From the NCBI GenBank assembly GCA_905221605.1, contig CAJNDS010001274.1, positions 1 to 25,336 on the forward strand: DNA of 25,336 nucleotides. The letters run 5' to 3'. Below the pieces are notes generated by a model. That model saw nothing but the letters and a program-made list of their open reading frames with translations, made no database searches and was not told the origin of the DNA. The DNA is from Symbiodinium natans. Its lineage: Eukaryota; Sar; Dinophyceae; Suessiales; Symbiodiniaceae. The translations under genes were made by a program, and so were the position numbers. Positions 17,099-25,336 of this stretch are shown here, one piece after another (position 1 is the stretch's first letter; each line of letters begins with the position of its first letter).

Positions 17099-17719
17099 AA
17101 AAAAAAAAGGAGAGACAAGGGCAAGGGTCGCAAAGATTCCGAGAGGAAACAAAAGCCAAGGGGCAAAGAAAAAGAGGCGAAAGCCCACATGTTTCCGTGG
17201 CCCCTCTTTCCGGGCGGTGAATCCCGAGGCTCTGCCTCCATGGGCCGCAGAAGGAACAGAAGCAGCAGTGACAGCCGTCGCTCAAGACGCAGAGACAGGA
17301 GGCGAAGGACGTCTAGATCACGTAGCCCAAGTGGGCGCCGAGACAGGTTTCCAGAGACCCAGCCGAGGACCCCAAGTGTTGGGATTTCTAGCATGCGAGC
17401 TACGCAGCCAGGATTTCACTGGTGCCAAGTGCCGACAGCGGCCTTTGGCGTGGCGTCGGGCCCACAGGCCCAGGCATCCCTTTCCGCACAGAAGGGAGCT
17501 GAGGCAGCTTCTTTTTGGAAGTATTCCTCCCGGTGGCAAGAACAGTCCACCCCATGGAAGAGCCAGCAGTCTTCATGGGGCAAGGGTTGGGGGCAATCCA
17601 AGAATTACGGCTCCAGCAGCTCGTGGCAGGGCTCTGGTGGGAATCGGCGTGAGAAGTGGGACAAGCCTAAAGGCTGGAATCTCGGGTGGAGGCAATTGGC
17701 GACTTCATGCGGCATGTAG
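17099..17719 (+). CDS. RS-rich low-complexity protein (possible exon)
   Basis: The frame is open from 17099, just after a TAA inside a 12-A run, to TGA at 17719. ATG codons are at 17189 and 17240. The upstream part is Lys/Arg-rich (RKQKPRGKEKEAKA). After 17240 comes an arginine/serine domain (RRRNRSSSDSRRSRRRDRRR) like those of splicing factors. The C-terminal half is rich in Trp, Ser, Gln and Gly (WGKGWGQSKNYGSSSSWQG), like disordered RNA-binding regions. No RRM is present. It could be an exon of a nuclear RNA-binding protein or a gag-like nucleocapsid region belonging to the downstream element. The first residues may begin at a splice acceptor rather than an ATG. Confidence 0.45.
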   Translation, partial: KKKRRDKGKGRKDSERKQKPRGKEKEAKAHMFPWPLFPGGESRGSASMGRRRNRSSSDSRRSRRRDRRRRTSRSRSPSGRRDRFPETQPRTPSVGISSMRATQPGFHWCQVPTAAFGVASGPQAQASLSAQKGAEAASFWKYSSRWQEQSTPWKSQQSSWGKGWGQSKNYGSSSSWQGSGGNRREKWDKPKGWNLGWRQLATSCGM

Positions 17720-18103
17720 GGTAGCTGGAGCTGCTAGATGCCGTGAGGCCTACTGCATCAAGAGTTGCTATGCAAAGGTCTATGGAGTGGCTGTTGCCCT
17801 GCCATTCTAATTTTCTGTTTCCGGCCGACTGCTGCGAGTGATGAAACAGCAACCAGTGCACGAGGGTTCCACTGATGCATTGGACGTTCAGAGTTCTCAT
17901 GGTCCAGTCCATGTCGGCATGTGCTGCTGAGGAACGTGCGCAATCCGTTTAGCACTTCTAGAGCAAGCTCTGTTCCCGTGCTTCAGCAGTCAGTGGATGC
18001 ATGTCACCCTGTCTGTGAACGCACACACACCGCTGCCTTTTGCTTTCTGCAGCATTGTGCAAACACACTGTATGCATTCTTAACCTACCCTGCTGCCTCG
18101 TGT

Positions 18104-18421
18104 ATGGACGAATCTTCATCATCTTTGGAAGCAGCAAGCTCAGAGAGTGCTGAGTGGTGGCAGCGCGTGCCCCAAGCCCGTTTGCAAGTGGTCAGAATCT
18201 TGCCCCGAGACTTTCATTTGGAGTGCTTGTTCAGAAACATACATCAAGAGCCCAATCTGCACACCTACGTCCTTGAACCCGACCTCCTCAACATCCTCCT
18301 CAGCCAAACTGAAGGTTCGAGAATTTTGGTTCTTCTTCCCGTTCGGTCGTGGTACTACTTGACGTGTTCAGCCAGCTGGAGTAACACGTGCCTCAGGCAT
18401 CTTCTTGCACGTCATGTCTAG
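18104..18421 (+). CDS. Hypothetical 105-aa ORF overlapping the next
   Basis: It begins at ATG 18104 (MDESSSSLEAASSESAEWWQ) and ends with TAG at 18421, 8 bases inside the following ORF. The N-terminus is Ser/Glu-rich. The middle (LQVVRILPRDFHLECLFR) looks like a folded core with alternating hydrophobic residues. The frame is open upstream to 17921, but that part is Cys-rich and unlike the rest. No family was recognised. It may be the first half of one protein whose second half is the overlapping coiled-coil ORF, joined by a frameshift. Confidence 0.35.
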   Translation: MDESSSSLEAASSESAEWWQRVPQARLQVVRILPRDFHLECLFRNIHQEPNLHTYVLEPDLLNILLSQTEGSRILVLLPVRSWYYLTCSASWSNTCLRHLLARHV

Positions 18422-18845
18422 AGATATTACAGATGAGGAGATTGCTGAACGATTCTGGAGAGTGCCAGTGTGGGAAATGAGCTTCACCCTCCTTCAGCAC
18501 TTGAGACAGATTGCTTATCTTCGCGAGAGATTCGATGCTCTCGAGCGGTGTCACGACCGAATGCAACAGCAGTATTCGCATCTCGTTGATCTTCATGCAC
18601 GTGTTCTGAGTGAGTGCGAGCAGCTTTGGCAAACATGTCTGATACTTCAGTTTCACCTCGATAGGCTTCAGAGTGTTGTCGACCTCCTACAGAATCAAAC
18701 CCGAGGTTTCCACGACGACATGACACATACCCTGTGGCTCCAGGGCCTCCGAGTGCACGTGACCCCCCCTGTCCCACCGAGACCCAGTAACGTGGTCCGT
18801 GTGCAGCAGATGAGGGACAATGCGCGCCGCTCCCGGCCTTACTGA
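18414..18845 (+). CDS. Hypothetical 143-aa coiled-coil protein
   Basis: ATG at 18414 overlaps the stop of the preceding ORF (ATGTCTAG). Residues ~20-105 form a long amphipathic helix with Leu/Ile/His/Gln heptads (LRQIAYLRERFDALERCHDR), so a dimeric coiled coil is likely. The tail is Pro/Arg-rich (VTPPVPPRPSNVVRVQQMRD) and ends in a basic stretch. No signal peptide and no catalytic motif are present. The overlap with the upstream ORF suggests coupled or frameshifted expression, or a single degraded gene. Function unknown. Confidence 0.45.
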   Translation: MSRDITDEEIAERFWRVPVWEMSFTLLQHLRQIAYLRERFDALERCHDRMQQQYSHLVDLHARVLSECEQLWQTCLILQFHLDRLQSVVDLLQNQTRGFHDDMTHTLWLQGLRVHVTPPVPPRPSNVVRVQQMRDNARRSRPY

Positions 18846-18944
18846 ATCTTCCCGCGGGGCAGAAGTGCAAAACATTTCCAGTGCTGTCTCTGTGATGCTC
18901 ATGTGGCAGCAATCTGCGCGTGTATTGAAGCACCATGTTATGTC

Positions 18945-19316
18945 ATGTCACGTATGCCACCTCAAGTTCTTGTTTTCTTCTGTGGGCCCGAGTTTGGGAT
19001 TTTGTACAACAACATCCTGCCAAGATGGACTTGTGTCTTGCAGAGCGGCAAGCCGAGGCTTTTTCTGCTGAGTACGAGGACATTAACTTGCCCCCCTGCA
19101 CCTCTTTTCCCCATACCGGGCCTTCCGGTTTTTCAGACTCCAAATGCCACGCTGATTCATACATCAGCATCAGCTGGGGGATCAGTGCCAGTTGGTTGGT
19201 ATGACAGACAAGAAAGCGAGCCCACAGAGGCATGCTTTGGCATCTTTGATGAGCCAATCCAGAGTGCCGAAGTGGCATCTCTGGGTGAAGAGGCCAAAGA
19301 ATCGCAGGTGTCTTGA
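18945..19316 (+). CDS. Hypothetical 123-aa ORF
   Basis: The first ATG in this frame is at 18945 (MSRMPPQVLVFFCGPEFGIL); the stop is at 19314-19316. It starts with a hydrophobic stretch, continues with a Pro-rich middle (LTCPPAPLFPIPGLPVFQ), and ends acidic (EVASLGEEAKESQVS). It follows the coiled-coil ORF by about 100 bp on the same strand. No known domain is visible. It could equally be an untranslated or intronic stretch that happens to be open. Confidence 0.25.
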   Translation: MSRMPPQVLVFFCGPEFGILYNNILPRWTCVLQSGKPRLFLLSTRTLTCPPAPLFPIPGLPVFQTPNATLIHTSASAGGSVPVGWYDRQESEPTEACFGIFDEPIQSAEVASLGEEAKESQVS

Positions 19317-19400
19317 GCTCCTCACCGGGGGCTAACGTTTCAGCAAAGTGATCAAGTGTAAAAAAAAAGATGGACCTTTCGAGGAGGCTGTTGTAGGCAT

Positions 19401-20483
19401 GTGATTGAAGAACATGTAGATGTGGAAACAGCTGCTCGAAGCCTCCCCGTCCACCAGTTTTGCCAAAAACTGCAAGAATTGGACGAAGAGGAGAAGATGT
19501 TTTCAAAGACAGGCAGATGCGCAAGGGACCTCTGTGGAGGAACCCCTTCTCCCATCAGAGGAGGCGGTGTACAAGTTCTGCAGGGAGATATCCCACAGCA
19601 AAAAGGGCAAGCGGGCACCTCAGAGCATGGTACAAGCGTTGAAGTTTGCGAAATTTCTGCTTTCCATTCCAGATGTGGAGAATTCCATCTCCCCCAGGGT
19701 CCGAGGCTTGGCAGACCGAGTGGCAGGCGAGCACGAGCCCACACACCAAGCCCGGGACCTAACAGTGCTTCAAGTTAAATTTCCGGCAGAGTGGGTTGGG
19801 AACACCGAGCTCCACGTTGTTGAGTGATTTGCAGCAGGAGTGTTCCTGTGTCAGATCTTCAGCAGGAACCGTGGTCAGACATCAGGCACGTGCGATTCTT
19901 GGAGTTCGACTTTCTGGAAATTGGACCCGAGATTTGTGGTTTTCTGGAAGGAATCCTTTCAAGGCAGGGCTAGAGAGACGAAACAGTCCAACAAGAAGAA
20001 GAAACTCTCGTTCTTCATGCCCCTCGTAGCTCCAGTTCGGGGGTCCAACCTAAGGTGGTGTGGGCAAAAGAATGGCAGAAGGTGGCTGCCGAAGCAGGGA
20101 TAGTGGTCTCGAAGACCCCTGTAGGCCCTTTACTACCGGCCACCGCCCCAGATGGCGACTGGCTGCAGAGTTCCATGGACTCCGCCGAGGCTTCCAACTA
20201 GCTGACGGGACTGCTAAGGGACCGCGACCCCTCAACAGCGAGGGTTGCCACACAGTCCTTGAAACACAATGCTGTTGGGAGGTTGAGCAAATACGGCATT
20301 GTGGGCGAGACACAGACACTCTTGTCACATTATTCGACTGGAGCTTTGAGTACATTAGCCTACTCGAGAGATGCCCTTAGTGGCCCCCTCCGGCAGCCGG
20401 AGGAAATGCTGAAGCAGGTACGGGAAGGCTCGTTTTGCCTGGACGCTATTCGAAGTGGATACTTTGCCCGAGCCCAAGGATGA
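19401..20483 (+). pseudogene. Tyrosine recombinase, DIRS type, broken
   Basis: In a live element this enzyme would integrate the DNA copy without a DDE integrase. Recognisable pieces lie in several frames: an N-terminal helical core-binding region (about 19520-19820; KFAKFLLSIPDVENSISPRV and ARDLTVLQVKF), an in-frame TGA at 19825, then FAAGVFLCQIFSRNR where a frame change (near 19870) separates the catalytic Arg region from WSDIRHVRF. The C-terminal part (20230-20483) has SLKHNAVGRLSKYGI, then LLSHYSTG and LAYSRDAL with the presumed nucleophilic Tyr. The box that usually reads THS-x-K in relatives reads TQSLK here, so a conserved His is replaced by Gln. At least one stop and two or more frame changes make it non-functional. 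Confidence 0.72.
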
Positions 20484-20741
20484 GAGGCAGGTGCATCTGT
20501 TGACCTCGGGTCCTGACTTCCGATCAGCAAGGTAGGCAGCTTGGATGGGCTGCCCGAGAATTCCGAAAGCACGCATGAGCTTTTGCCAATTTGCCAGCTC
20601 TAGTGGAAGGATTTCAGGACAATCTCCTGGGGGTTGGACTGCTTTGCCCCCTGCAAGGGAAGGTCTTTGAGTCACCAAGTGCCATGCCCGTCTTGGAAGC
20701 ATCCGCACCGTTGATAGCGGAAGGAGAAGAATTAACCCTAG

Positions 20742-21122
20742 AAAGAAAGTGAGGAATTAGACAAGCTGGCTACCGTGACCTGTGGGCTTTGCGAAACAGT
20801 GCTCGATAAGAATGACACACAAGATGCAGATGACAACGGGGAGGCAGAGTTCTCGCCTACCACATCAGCAGACGGGTCCTCCGAGGAAACCTCTGATGGA
20901 GCCTCGTCGGAAGAAAAGGAGGAACCAGCTGCGGCCCTGAGTCTGGTGAAGGGTTGGAGAGCGATCCGAAACAAGAAGTGTACCATGCTACATCTGTACA
21001 AAGTGGGTCATACGACGCTGAAATGTGGCAAGTGGATCAGCGTTAATTTTGTAGAAATGGAAAAGCCCTCAGCGAAGTGGCTACAGTGCAGCCGTTGTTT
21101 TCAGGAGTTAAGAGCGGGGTGA
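20742..21122 (+). pseudogene. H/CG/CxxCF zinc-binding domain fragment
   Basis: The frame is open from just after a TAG at 20739 to TGA at 21122, with no ATG in the early part. It begins ELDKLATVTCGLCETV, passes through an acidic linker (DDNGEAEFSPTTSADGSSEE), and ends with KCTMLHLYKVGHTTLKCGKW and QCSRCF. The ordered His, CG and CxxCF residues form a pattern I associate with a small domain that follows the recombinase in dinoflagellate DIRS-like proteins (memory, not searched). It lies in the same frame as the recombinase C-terminus, about 260 bp downstream, which supports a shared ancestral polyprotein. Confidence 0.5.
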
Positions 21123-21217
21123 CATTGTTGTTGGCCGCTTTGTGTGTATGTGCAGCACAATCCCTTTGTACCAGCTCTCTCTTTTGCAATTTGCAGTTTT
21201 GGCCCCACGCCCTAAAC

Positions 21218-22084
21218 ATGGCAAACGCAGCGGATAGTCAGCCTTTCTTCGAGCAACATGCTCGCAAGGTCGGGATGGAGCAGCAACTCTTGGAAAGATT
21301 CATAACCGGAGGGGTCAGGACGGTGTCCATGGCAGCCTACGCCGCCACTCAACCGGGTCAACCTCTCACAGACAAGGAGGTCTCCACTCTATGCACGAGT
21401 CTAGGGCAGGACAACCCCACTCGTGCGCAATTGACGGTCGTCAAGAGGCTCCTGTTCGAGTGCCGGACCATGAGTCTGGCAAATTTGGAGGCCACCGTGG
21501 GACAGCAGCCGGACTCAGTTCTACGTAAGCTGCCAGGAGCTGAGAGAGCCCAGCGCCTGGACTTGCAGGCTCAAAGGAATTGGCGCAAGGCAAGCCAGCC
21601 AAGGAACTTGTGCTGGACGCTTCGGGGGACGGCCTCTCGGTTCAGGATAAATCCCCTAAAGTGGCGGCCCAGTTGGGGTCAGACATGGCGACTTACAGAG
21701 CGTTGCAAAGACGGGGTCTGGCCTACGACCTCGTTGGCGTGTTCCAAGGCGCACGAGAAACGGCTTCAGAAGGACTTTGATACCTTGCAGACCCCAGCGC
21801 CCCCAGGCTTCAACCGTCCGACGCTGCAGCAGGTCCTGCGAGCAGATCGGGCCTTGTGGAGGGAGCTTGGCAGCAAACAGCCGACCCTGAAAAGGGCAGC
21901 GGCGAAGGTGCCGCTCGCGGACGCCCGGTGCTTAGATCAAGTCTTCCTGGAAGCCACAAACACGGTTGCAGTCAATTTTCACTTCATGCCGACACCTCGT
22001 GCGGAAGGGTTCACAGATAAAGGAGGCAAAGGCGCGGGCAAGGGCCCCCAACCGTTGGGGCGATGGAAAAGGTATGGGCAATGA
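21218..22084 (+). pseudogene. Gag-like protein of DIRS-like element, frameshifted
   Basis: The likely start is ATG 21218 (MANAADSQPFFEQHARKVGM). The N-terminal ~120 residues are helical with the phrase TQPGQPLTDKEVSTL and FECRTMSLANLEA, typical of the gag-like first protein of dinoflagellate DIRS-like elements. Between about 21575 and 21775 the homologous frame is the other one (AQGKPAKELVLDASGDG, then SDMATYRALQRRGLAYD). The original frame resumes with HEKRLQKDFDTL and PPGFNRPTLQQVLRADRALW. This pattern implies two compensating indels. A Gly/Lys-rich tail (GGKGAGKGPQPLG) follows. A pyrimidine-rich stretch with AG lies at 21130-21210, a possible trans-splice acceptor. Confidence 0.6.
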
Positions 22085-22248
22085 AAATATCAGAGGACAG
22101 ACAAACCAGAGAGGCGAATCAGGGGTCAAGGGAGCCCGCCTCCCCACGAAGGGCAAATTTGACAGTGGCAAGGGCGGCTTTCCGAACCAGTGTGTTGCAA
22201 GGAGGCAAGGGGGAGACCCCCATGCCGGCCGCCTTGCGAGGTGGCGTG

Positions 22249-22416
22249 CCGAACGACGAGCACGGAGATCCTCTTTGTTTTGGCTTCAACCTAGGACAGT
22301 GCAAGGATGCCCCATTGGGGGGCAGATGCGCACGTGGCAGACATGTACGCTGTCACCCAGGTTGCTTTCGGAAGCATCCCTTTTCTGAGCACAAGCACTC
22401 AGGCCAGGCAGCCTGA
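22249..22416 (+). pseudogene. Cys/His zinc domain (nucleocapsid-like)
   Basis: The frame open from 22063 to 22416 ends with NDEHGDPLCFGFNLGQCKDA and RGRHVRCHPGCFRKHPFSEH. The ordered residues (Cys at 22276, then C-x7-C spacing, then C, C-x3-C and His) resemble a CCCH-like zinc domain that sits between gag and the enzymatic part of dinoflagellate DIRS-like polyproteins. Its frame differs from the end of the gag-like ORF, so at least one frame change separates them. It probably bound nucleic acid. Confidence 0.55.
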
Positions 22417-22783
22417 AAGAACGCCCCGTTGCAAGGGACGTTGACAGCGCCTCCGCGCTGGACCAGGCGTCCCGCACTGCTTGACCGCGCGTCGCGCACA
22501 AGCGTGCGCGGAGAGAGCGGAAACAGCCATGGGGGATGGAGATAGTTCAGCCCAATTTTGTGAACAGGACAATTTTCCCGCTTCTTTGGCGGACAGGCCC
22601 AAAGAGAGCTGCAAGGAGTCGCATCCTGCTGCTGTTGCGAAAGGCCAAGAGAATTAGCCCCCGCTCCTACGGGTGACTGAGCCAATCCCACAGTTTTCCA
22701 AGTCTTCCGCTGAGGCTTCCGTATTTTCACCTAAGGCGAGTCATCCTGGCGCGAACAGGTCTGGACAGGCGCAATGTACTGCG
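22417..22783 (+). other. Linker between zinc domain and methyltransferase-like domain
   Basis: About 370 bp has no recognisable domain in any frame. The only open stretches are short and low in complexity. By position it corresponds to an unstructured polyprotein linker. Confidence 0.4.
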
Positions 22784-23312
22784 CCCCAGACCATACATGA
22801 GTGTTGGGTTTTGGAGTTTTTCGCAGGGTCAGCCGGGATTACCTCGGCGGCTGCTTCAGCCGGCCTCAGGCGGTCGGTCGGAGTGGACAAAGTCCGCAGG
22901 CCAAGCCTCAAGGGCAAGATATTACAGCTGGTCTTGCTCCTGCTGTCGCACAGAGGTTTGCTGTGGAAATGGCTGGGTTCCCCAGGACTGGCCGCCGTAT
23001 GGCTGGCGCCGCCCTGCGGCACATCCAGCAGGGCCAAGGAAATCTAGCCTCCTGGGAGGACGAGCCGCATCCTTTGAGGTCAGTGGAGTACCCGGAAGGG
23101 CTTCCGGGCCCGAAGGGGTGGCAAAGGCCAACGAGCTTTGCCGGCTCACGGCCCGAAGCTGGGACTTTTGCTGCGAATGCAGCATCGTGGTAATCATAGA
23201 AAACCCCTATCGCAGTCTCCTCTGGCGTTGCATCGCCGTTGAACACATCCTGAGGAGTGAACAGGCGATTGTGGTCCAGTGCGACTTTTGCATAATGGGA
23301 GGCTCGAAATGA
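22784..23312 (+). pseudogene. SAM-methyltransferase-like domain in DIRS-like element, broken
   Basis: Three landmarks appear in order: WVLEFFAGSAGITSAAASAG (a glycine-loop SAM-binding motif, from about 22806), AVWLAPPCGTSSRA (PPCG at 23009-23020, as in motif IV of C5-cytosine methyltransferases), and, in another frame, VIIENPYRSLLW (ENP at 23199-23207) followed by CDFCIMGG. A stop at 23045-23047 and a frame change separate the PPCG and ENP parts. PPC and ENP in this order match the catalytic motifs IV and VI of C5 DNA methyltransferases. Retrotransposons carrying cytosine methyltransferases have been reported from Symbiodinium. Whether this domain belongs to that group or to another Rossmann methyltransferase was not tested. 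Confidence 0.6.
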
Positions 23313-23879
23313 AAGCTGACAGCCTTGCTGTGCAACAACGACCTCATCACAGGCCTGGCTGTCACGTGTGTTGGATCCCACGAGCACCTACCCTGGGAAG
23401 TGCACGAGGGAGTTCTCGCAACAAACTTGAGACCGCGTACCCGCAACAGTTTTGTAAGGGCTTCGTTTCCCTGCTGTTGCAGCATCTGACACAGAAGGGT
23501 TGTCGGGATGGCCTTAATCTATTGGAGGGATATCCCGCAAACTCCTCAGGAGCCAGGGTGGTAACGACACAGGCAAAGACCAAAAGGGCTGCATCCTTTC
23601 AGGTCATCCCCGGATTTTGCCGACGAACCAGATGGACAGTGCCCAGCCAACTCCGCAGCACTCTCCAAACTACACAGTGGTTAGGACCGGACAAGATCCC
23701 GGGGTTCAAGGCGCCAGGATCCCCGGCGTTGAGAGTGACGCCCCTACTGTCTTCTGCGACGGACGTTCTGGTGGAGGTGCCGTGGAACCCACAGGAATTT
23801 GTGGCGAAAGCCCGACTGGTCGGCTACCCCCGACACCTGTGTCTCGGGGTGCCACCCGCCCTCAGGAAGGTAATTTTGG
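23313..23879 (+). pseudogene. Region between methyltransferase-like and RT domains
   Basis: It continues the broken frames. A piece reading NKLETAYPQQFCKGFVSLLL (about 23425-23485) resembles the C-terminal part of the methyltransferase-like domain in related elements. The rest (23600-23879) is a Pro-rich linker in frame with the start of the RT region. No catalytic motif is visible. Confidence 0.4.
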
Positions 23880-24777
23880 CGTGCTCTAAACAGCCCGCAG
23901 CCAAGGTGATTGAGAATCGAGCAGCGCAGTCACGAAGATGGCTCCAGCGAGCCCAGGAGACCAACCACCAGGTCATCAAGGAAGTTGAGGACTCATCTCA
24001 GTTTCTGGAAGAACTGTGGCTGAAAAGTCTCGATGAAGTATCGAAAGGCTGCTCGGAAGGACCGTTCTGAGAACAGGGCTTGCCACAAGGAGCTGTAATC
24101 AGCCAACGTTTTGCAATCCAGCAAGGGAGCAAGGTGAGGCTGATCGACGACCTGTCCCAGAGCTACATCAACGAGGCACGCAGGACAAGGACTGCTTGGA
24201 AACCATTGACCTGAATCAGCGTATAGGCGACTGCCACTGTCCGAAGAGGCACTCAACATGGCTTACGTGGCGGTCAAGGACCCAAGCTAGGGGGAGGTTC
24301 GCTTCTTCAGGCTTCTTTGCCTTGCATTCGGCGCCGTGGCAGCGGTCCACGCGTTCCTCAGGGTCAGCTTGGCTATTTGTCATACAGGAAACACGTTTTG
24401 GCACTTGCCTTGGAGCTCGTCTTACGATGACTTCACGCTGTTGTCAACACGACAGCTGGCCCCTAGCGCAGAGGCCAGTGCATGTTTTTTCGCTAGACTT
24501 GCTCTGCTTTGAGTTTGACAGAGACGGAGACAAGGCTCCGCCGTTCCAGGAGGTCTTCAGTTCTTTGGGAGTAGAATTTGACCTTACAGACAGCAGCGAG
24601 CAAGTTTTTTTTTTTTGGATCCAGAATACAGCAGAACGAACCAAAAGTCTCATTGAAGACCTGGCAGTCTTTCAGGAGCAAGGAGCCTCCAGCCCTAAGA
24701 CCTGGAATCGACTGAGGGGAAGGCTGCACTTTGTGGCGGGCCAACTCTCTCTGGGCGCTTGCCGAAGGGCTTCATGA
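23880..24777 (+). pseudogene. DIRS-type reverse transcriptase, broken
   Basis: It begins with a helical region ending LKSLDEVSKGCSEGPF and a stop at 24068-24070. Then, in another frame, comes KVRLIDDLSQSYINEA (24130-24177), the RT fingers motif with paired Asp as in DIRS elements. The polymerase box reads SYDDFTLLS with YDD at 24423-24431, in a third frame. The thumb and connection region EVFSSLGVEFDLTD to RLRGRLHFVAGQLS (24550-24750) is again in another frame, next to a 12-T run at 24605-24616. So the catalytic YDD survives, but at least three frame changes and several stops break the enzyme. Confidence 0.75.
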
Positions 24778-25080
24778 GAAGAAGCTCTGACATCATCAAT
24801 GCCCCCGCGTATGTCAGGAGACAGAACAAGAGCCTCCCTTTGCGCAGCACTTCAGGAGCTACGACATTACATAGCCGAAGCGCCGCCGAGGACGGTGCGA
24901 GCCCAGACCTCAGAGACGGTGTATCTTTTACGGACGCCTCGCAAGAGGACTCCAAGGCCTCGAAATGGGTCTGGGAGCAGTCCTGTTTAATGAAAAAAGT
25001 CCAAAGTCATCAACGAGCTTGAGAGCATAGCTGTTCTCCTGCTCTTCATTCTAGCCCGAGAATTTCTCCGGGGAAAACAC

Positions 25081-25332
25081 GTGATGTGCTACTTAGACAT
25101 TGAAGCGGTGCGCGCGTCGCTCCTCAAGCTGACCAGCGATTCAAAGGCCTTGACCCTCTTGAGCAATGCTTGTGCATTGTTGGAACAGGAGCTCGAGATG
25201 ATTCAGTTCTACGCTCGGGTACCGAGCAAATCCAACGCGGTGGATACCCCATCCCGCCTTGACTTTACAGGGTTGCCACACAATTGCAGGTTCAAGACCA
25301 GGTGCTTCTCGCGGAAATGGCCAAGCTGGTAA
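25081..25332 (+). pseudogene. DIRS-type RNase H, 3' part
   Basis: The frame is open from GTG 25081 to TAA at 25330-25332. It reads CYLDIEAVRASLLKLTSDSK, where the Asp and Glu fit the second and third RNase H acidic positions, and ends YARVPSKSNAVDTPSRLDF, the usual closing motif of DIRS RNase H. The upstream half, with the first catalytic Asp, should lie in 24780-25080 but is scrambled across frames (FTDASQEDSKASKWVW near 24930 is a likely remnant). The RNA strand would be removed by this domain in a live element. Confidence 0.7.
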
Positions 25333-25336
25333 ACTC

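Larger units (their letters stand above)
19380..25336 (+). mobile_element. Decayed DIRS-like tyrosine-recombinase retroelement
   Basis: A plus-strand series of broken modules belongs to one class of element: tyrosine recombinase (19401-20483), H/CG/CxxCF zinc domain (20742-21122), gag-like protein (21218-22084), Cys/His zinc domain (22249-22416), methyltransferase-like domain (22784-23312), RT (about 23880-24777) and RNase H (25081-25332). No DDE integrase and no LTR are seen. In-frame stops and frame changes occur in every module, so it is inactive. Typical DIRS elements carry the recombinase downstream of RT/RH. The order here could be a variant or the tail of one copy followed by the start of another. 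Left and right termini were not located. Confidence 0.75.

Noticed and set aside
17097-17108. Poly(A) tail of a retroposed cDNA
   Set aside because: The 12-A run is short, has no clear insertion boundary or flanking duplication, and continues into a Lys-rich open frame.
17079-17810. 243-residue frame overlapping the RS-rich ORF
   Set aside because: It is Arg/Ala/Gly-rich without a domain, while the alternative frame gives a coherent RS domain and Trp/Ser-rich tail.

Overview
The window looks like nuclear DNA of a dinoflagellate, probably of the Symbiodiniaceae type. Three things point there: LTRs carrying the last 12 nt of the dinoflagellate spliced leader (TTTTGGCTCAAG), a copia polyprotein with K/G-rich gag linkers, and a decayed tyrosine-recombinase retroelement of a kind common in those genomes. 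No bacterial operon logic, Shine-Dalgarno sites or tRNA/rRNA genes were seen. Most of the window is retroelement sequence.

Region 1 (1-14082) holds two Ty1/copia elements of one family, arranged head to head. Copy A (minus strand, 1-3958) runs off the left edge. It carries gag, protease and the start of integrase, and is broken by a 5-bp deletion in integrase. Copy B (plus strand, 4311-14082) is nearly complete: 5' LTR, primer binding site, leader, one uninterrupted 2664-codon gag-PR-IN-RT-RH frame with a ~680-residue unexplained C-terminal extension, polypurine tract and 3' LTR. The coding parts of A and B are almost identical (six residue differences noticed over ~950). A ~350-bp leader segment just upstream of gag lies in opposite orientation relative to the two genes. 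About 350 bp of unrelated sequence separates the two incomplete LTRs.

Region 2 (14083-19350) is a mosaic. It holds a minus-strand fragment with an HxD/GGxxW dioxygenase-like motif. Next comes a GC-rich, tightly packed run of three small minus-strand ORFs, the first with an AT-hook. A non-coding stretch follows with about ten tiny hairpins that share a central AAGG-type loop while their stems vary with compensating changes. After that come an RS-rich plus-strand ORF and three small plus-strand ORFs, two of them overlapping by 8 nt.

Region 3 (about 19380-25336) is a decayed DIRS-like element on the plus strand, with modules in the order tyrosine recombinase, H/CG/CxxCF zinc domain, gag-like protein, Cys/His zinc domain, methyltransferase-like domain, reverse transcriptase, RNase H. 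It is recognisable only piecewise because stops and frame changes break every module. It either continues past the right edge or ends close to it.

In working elements, gag packages the RNA, protease cuts the polyprotein, RT/RH copies the RNA, and integrase (copia) or tyrosine recombinase (DIRS) inserts the DNA. Only copy B still looks capable of encoding its full set.
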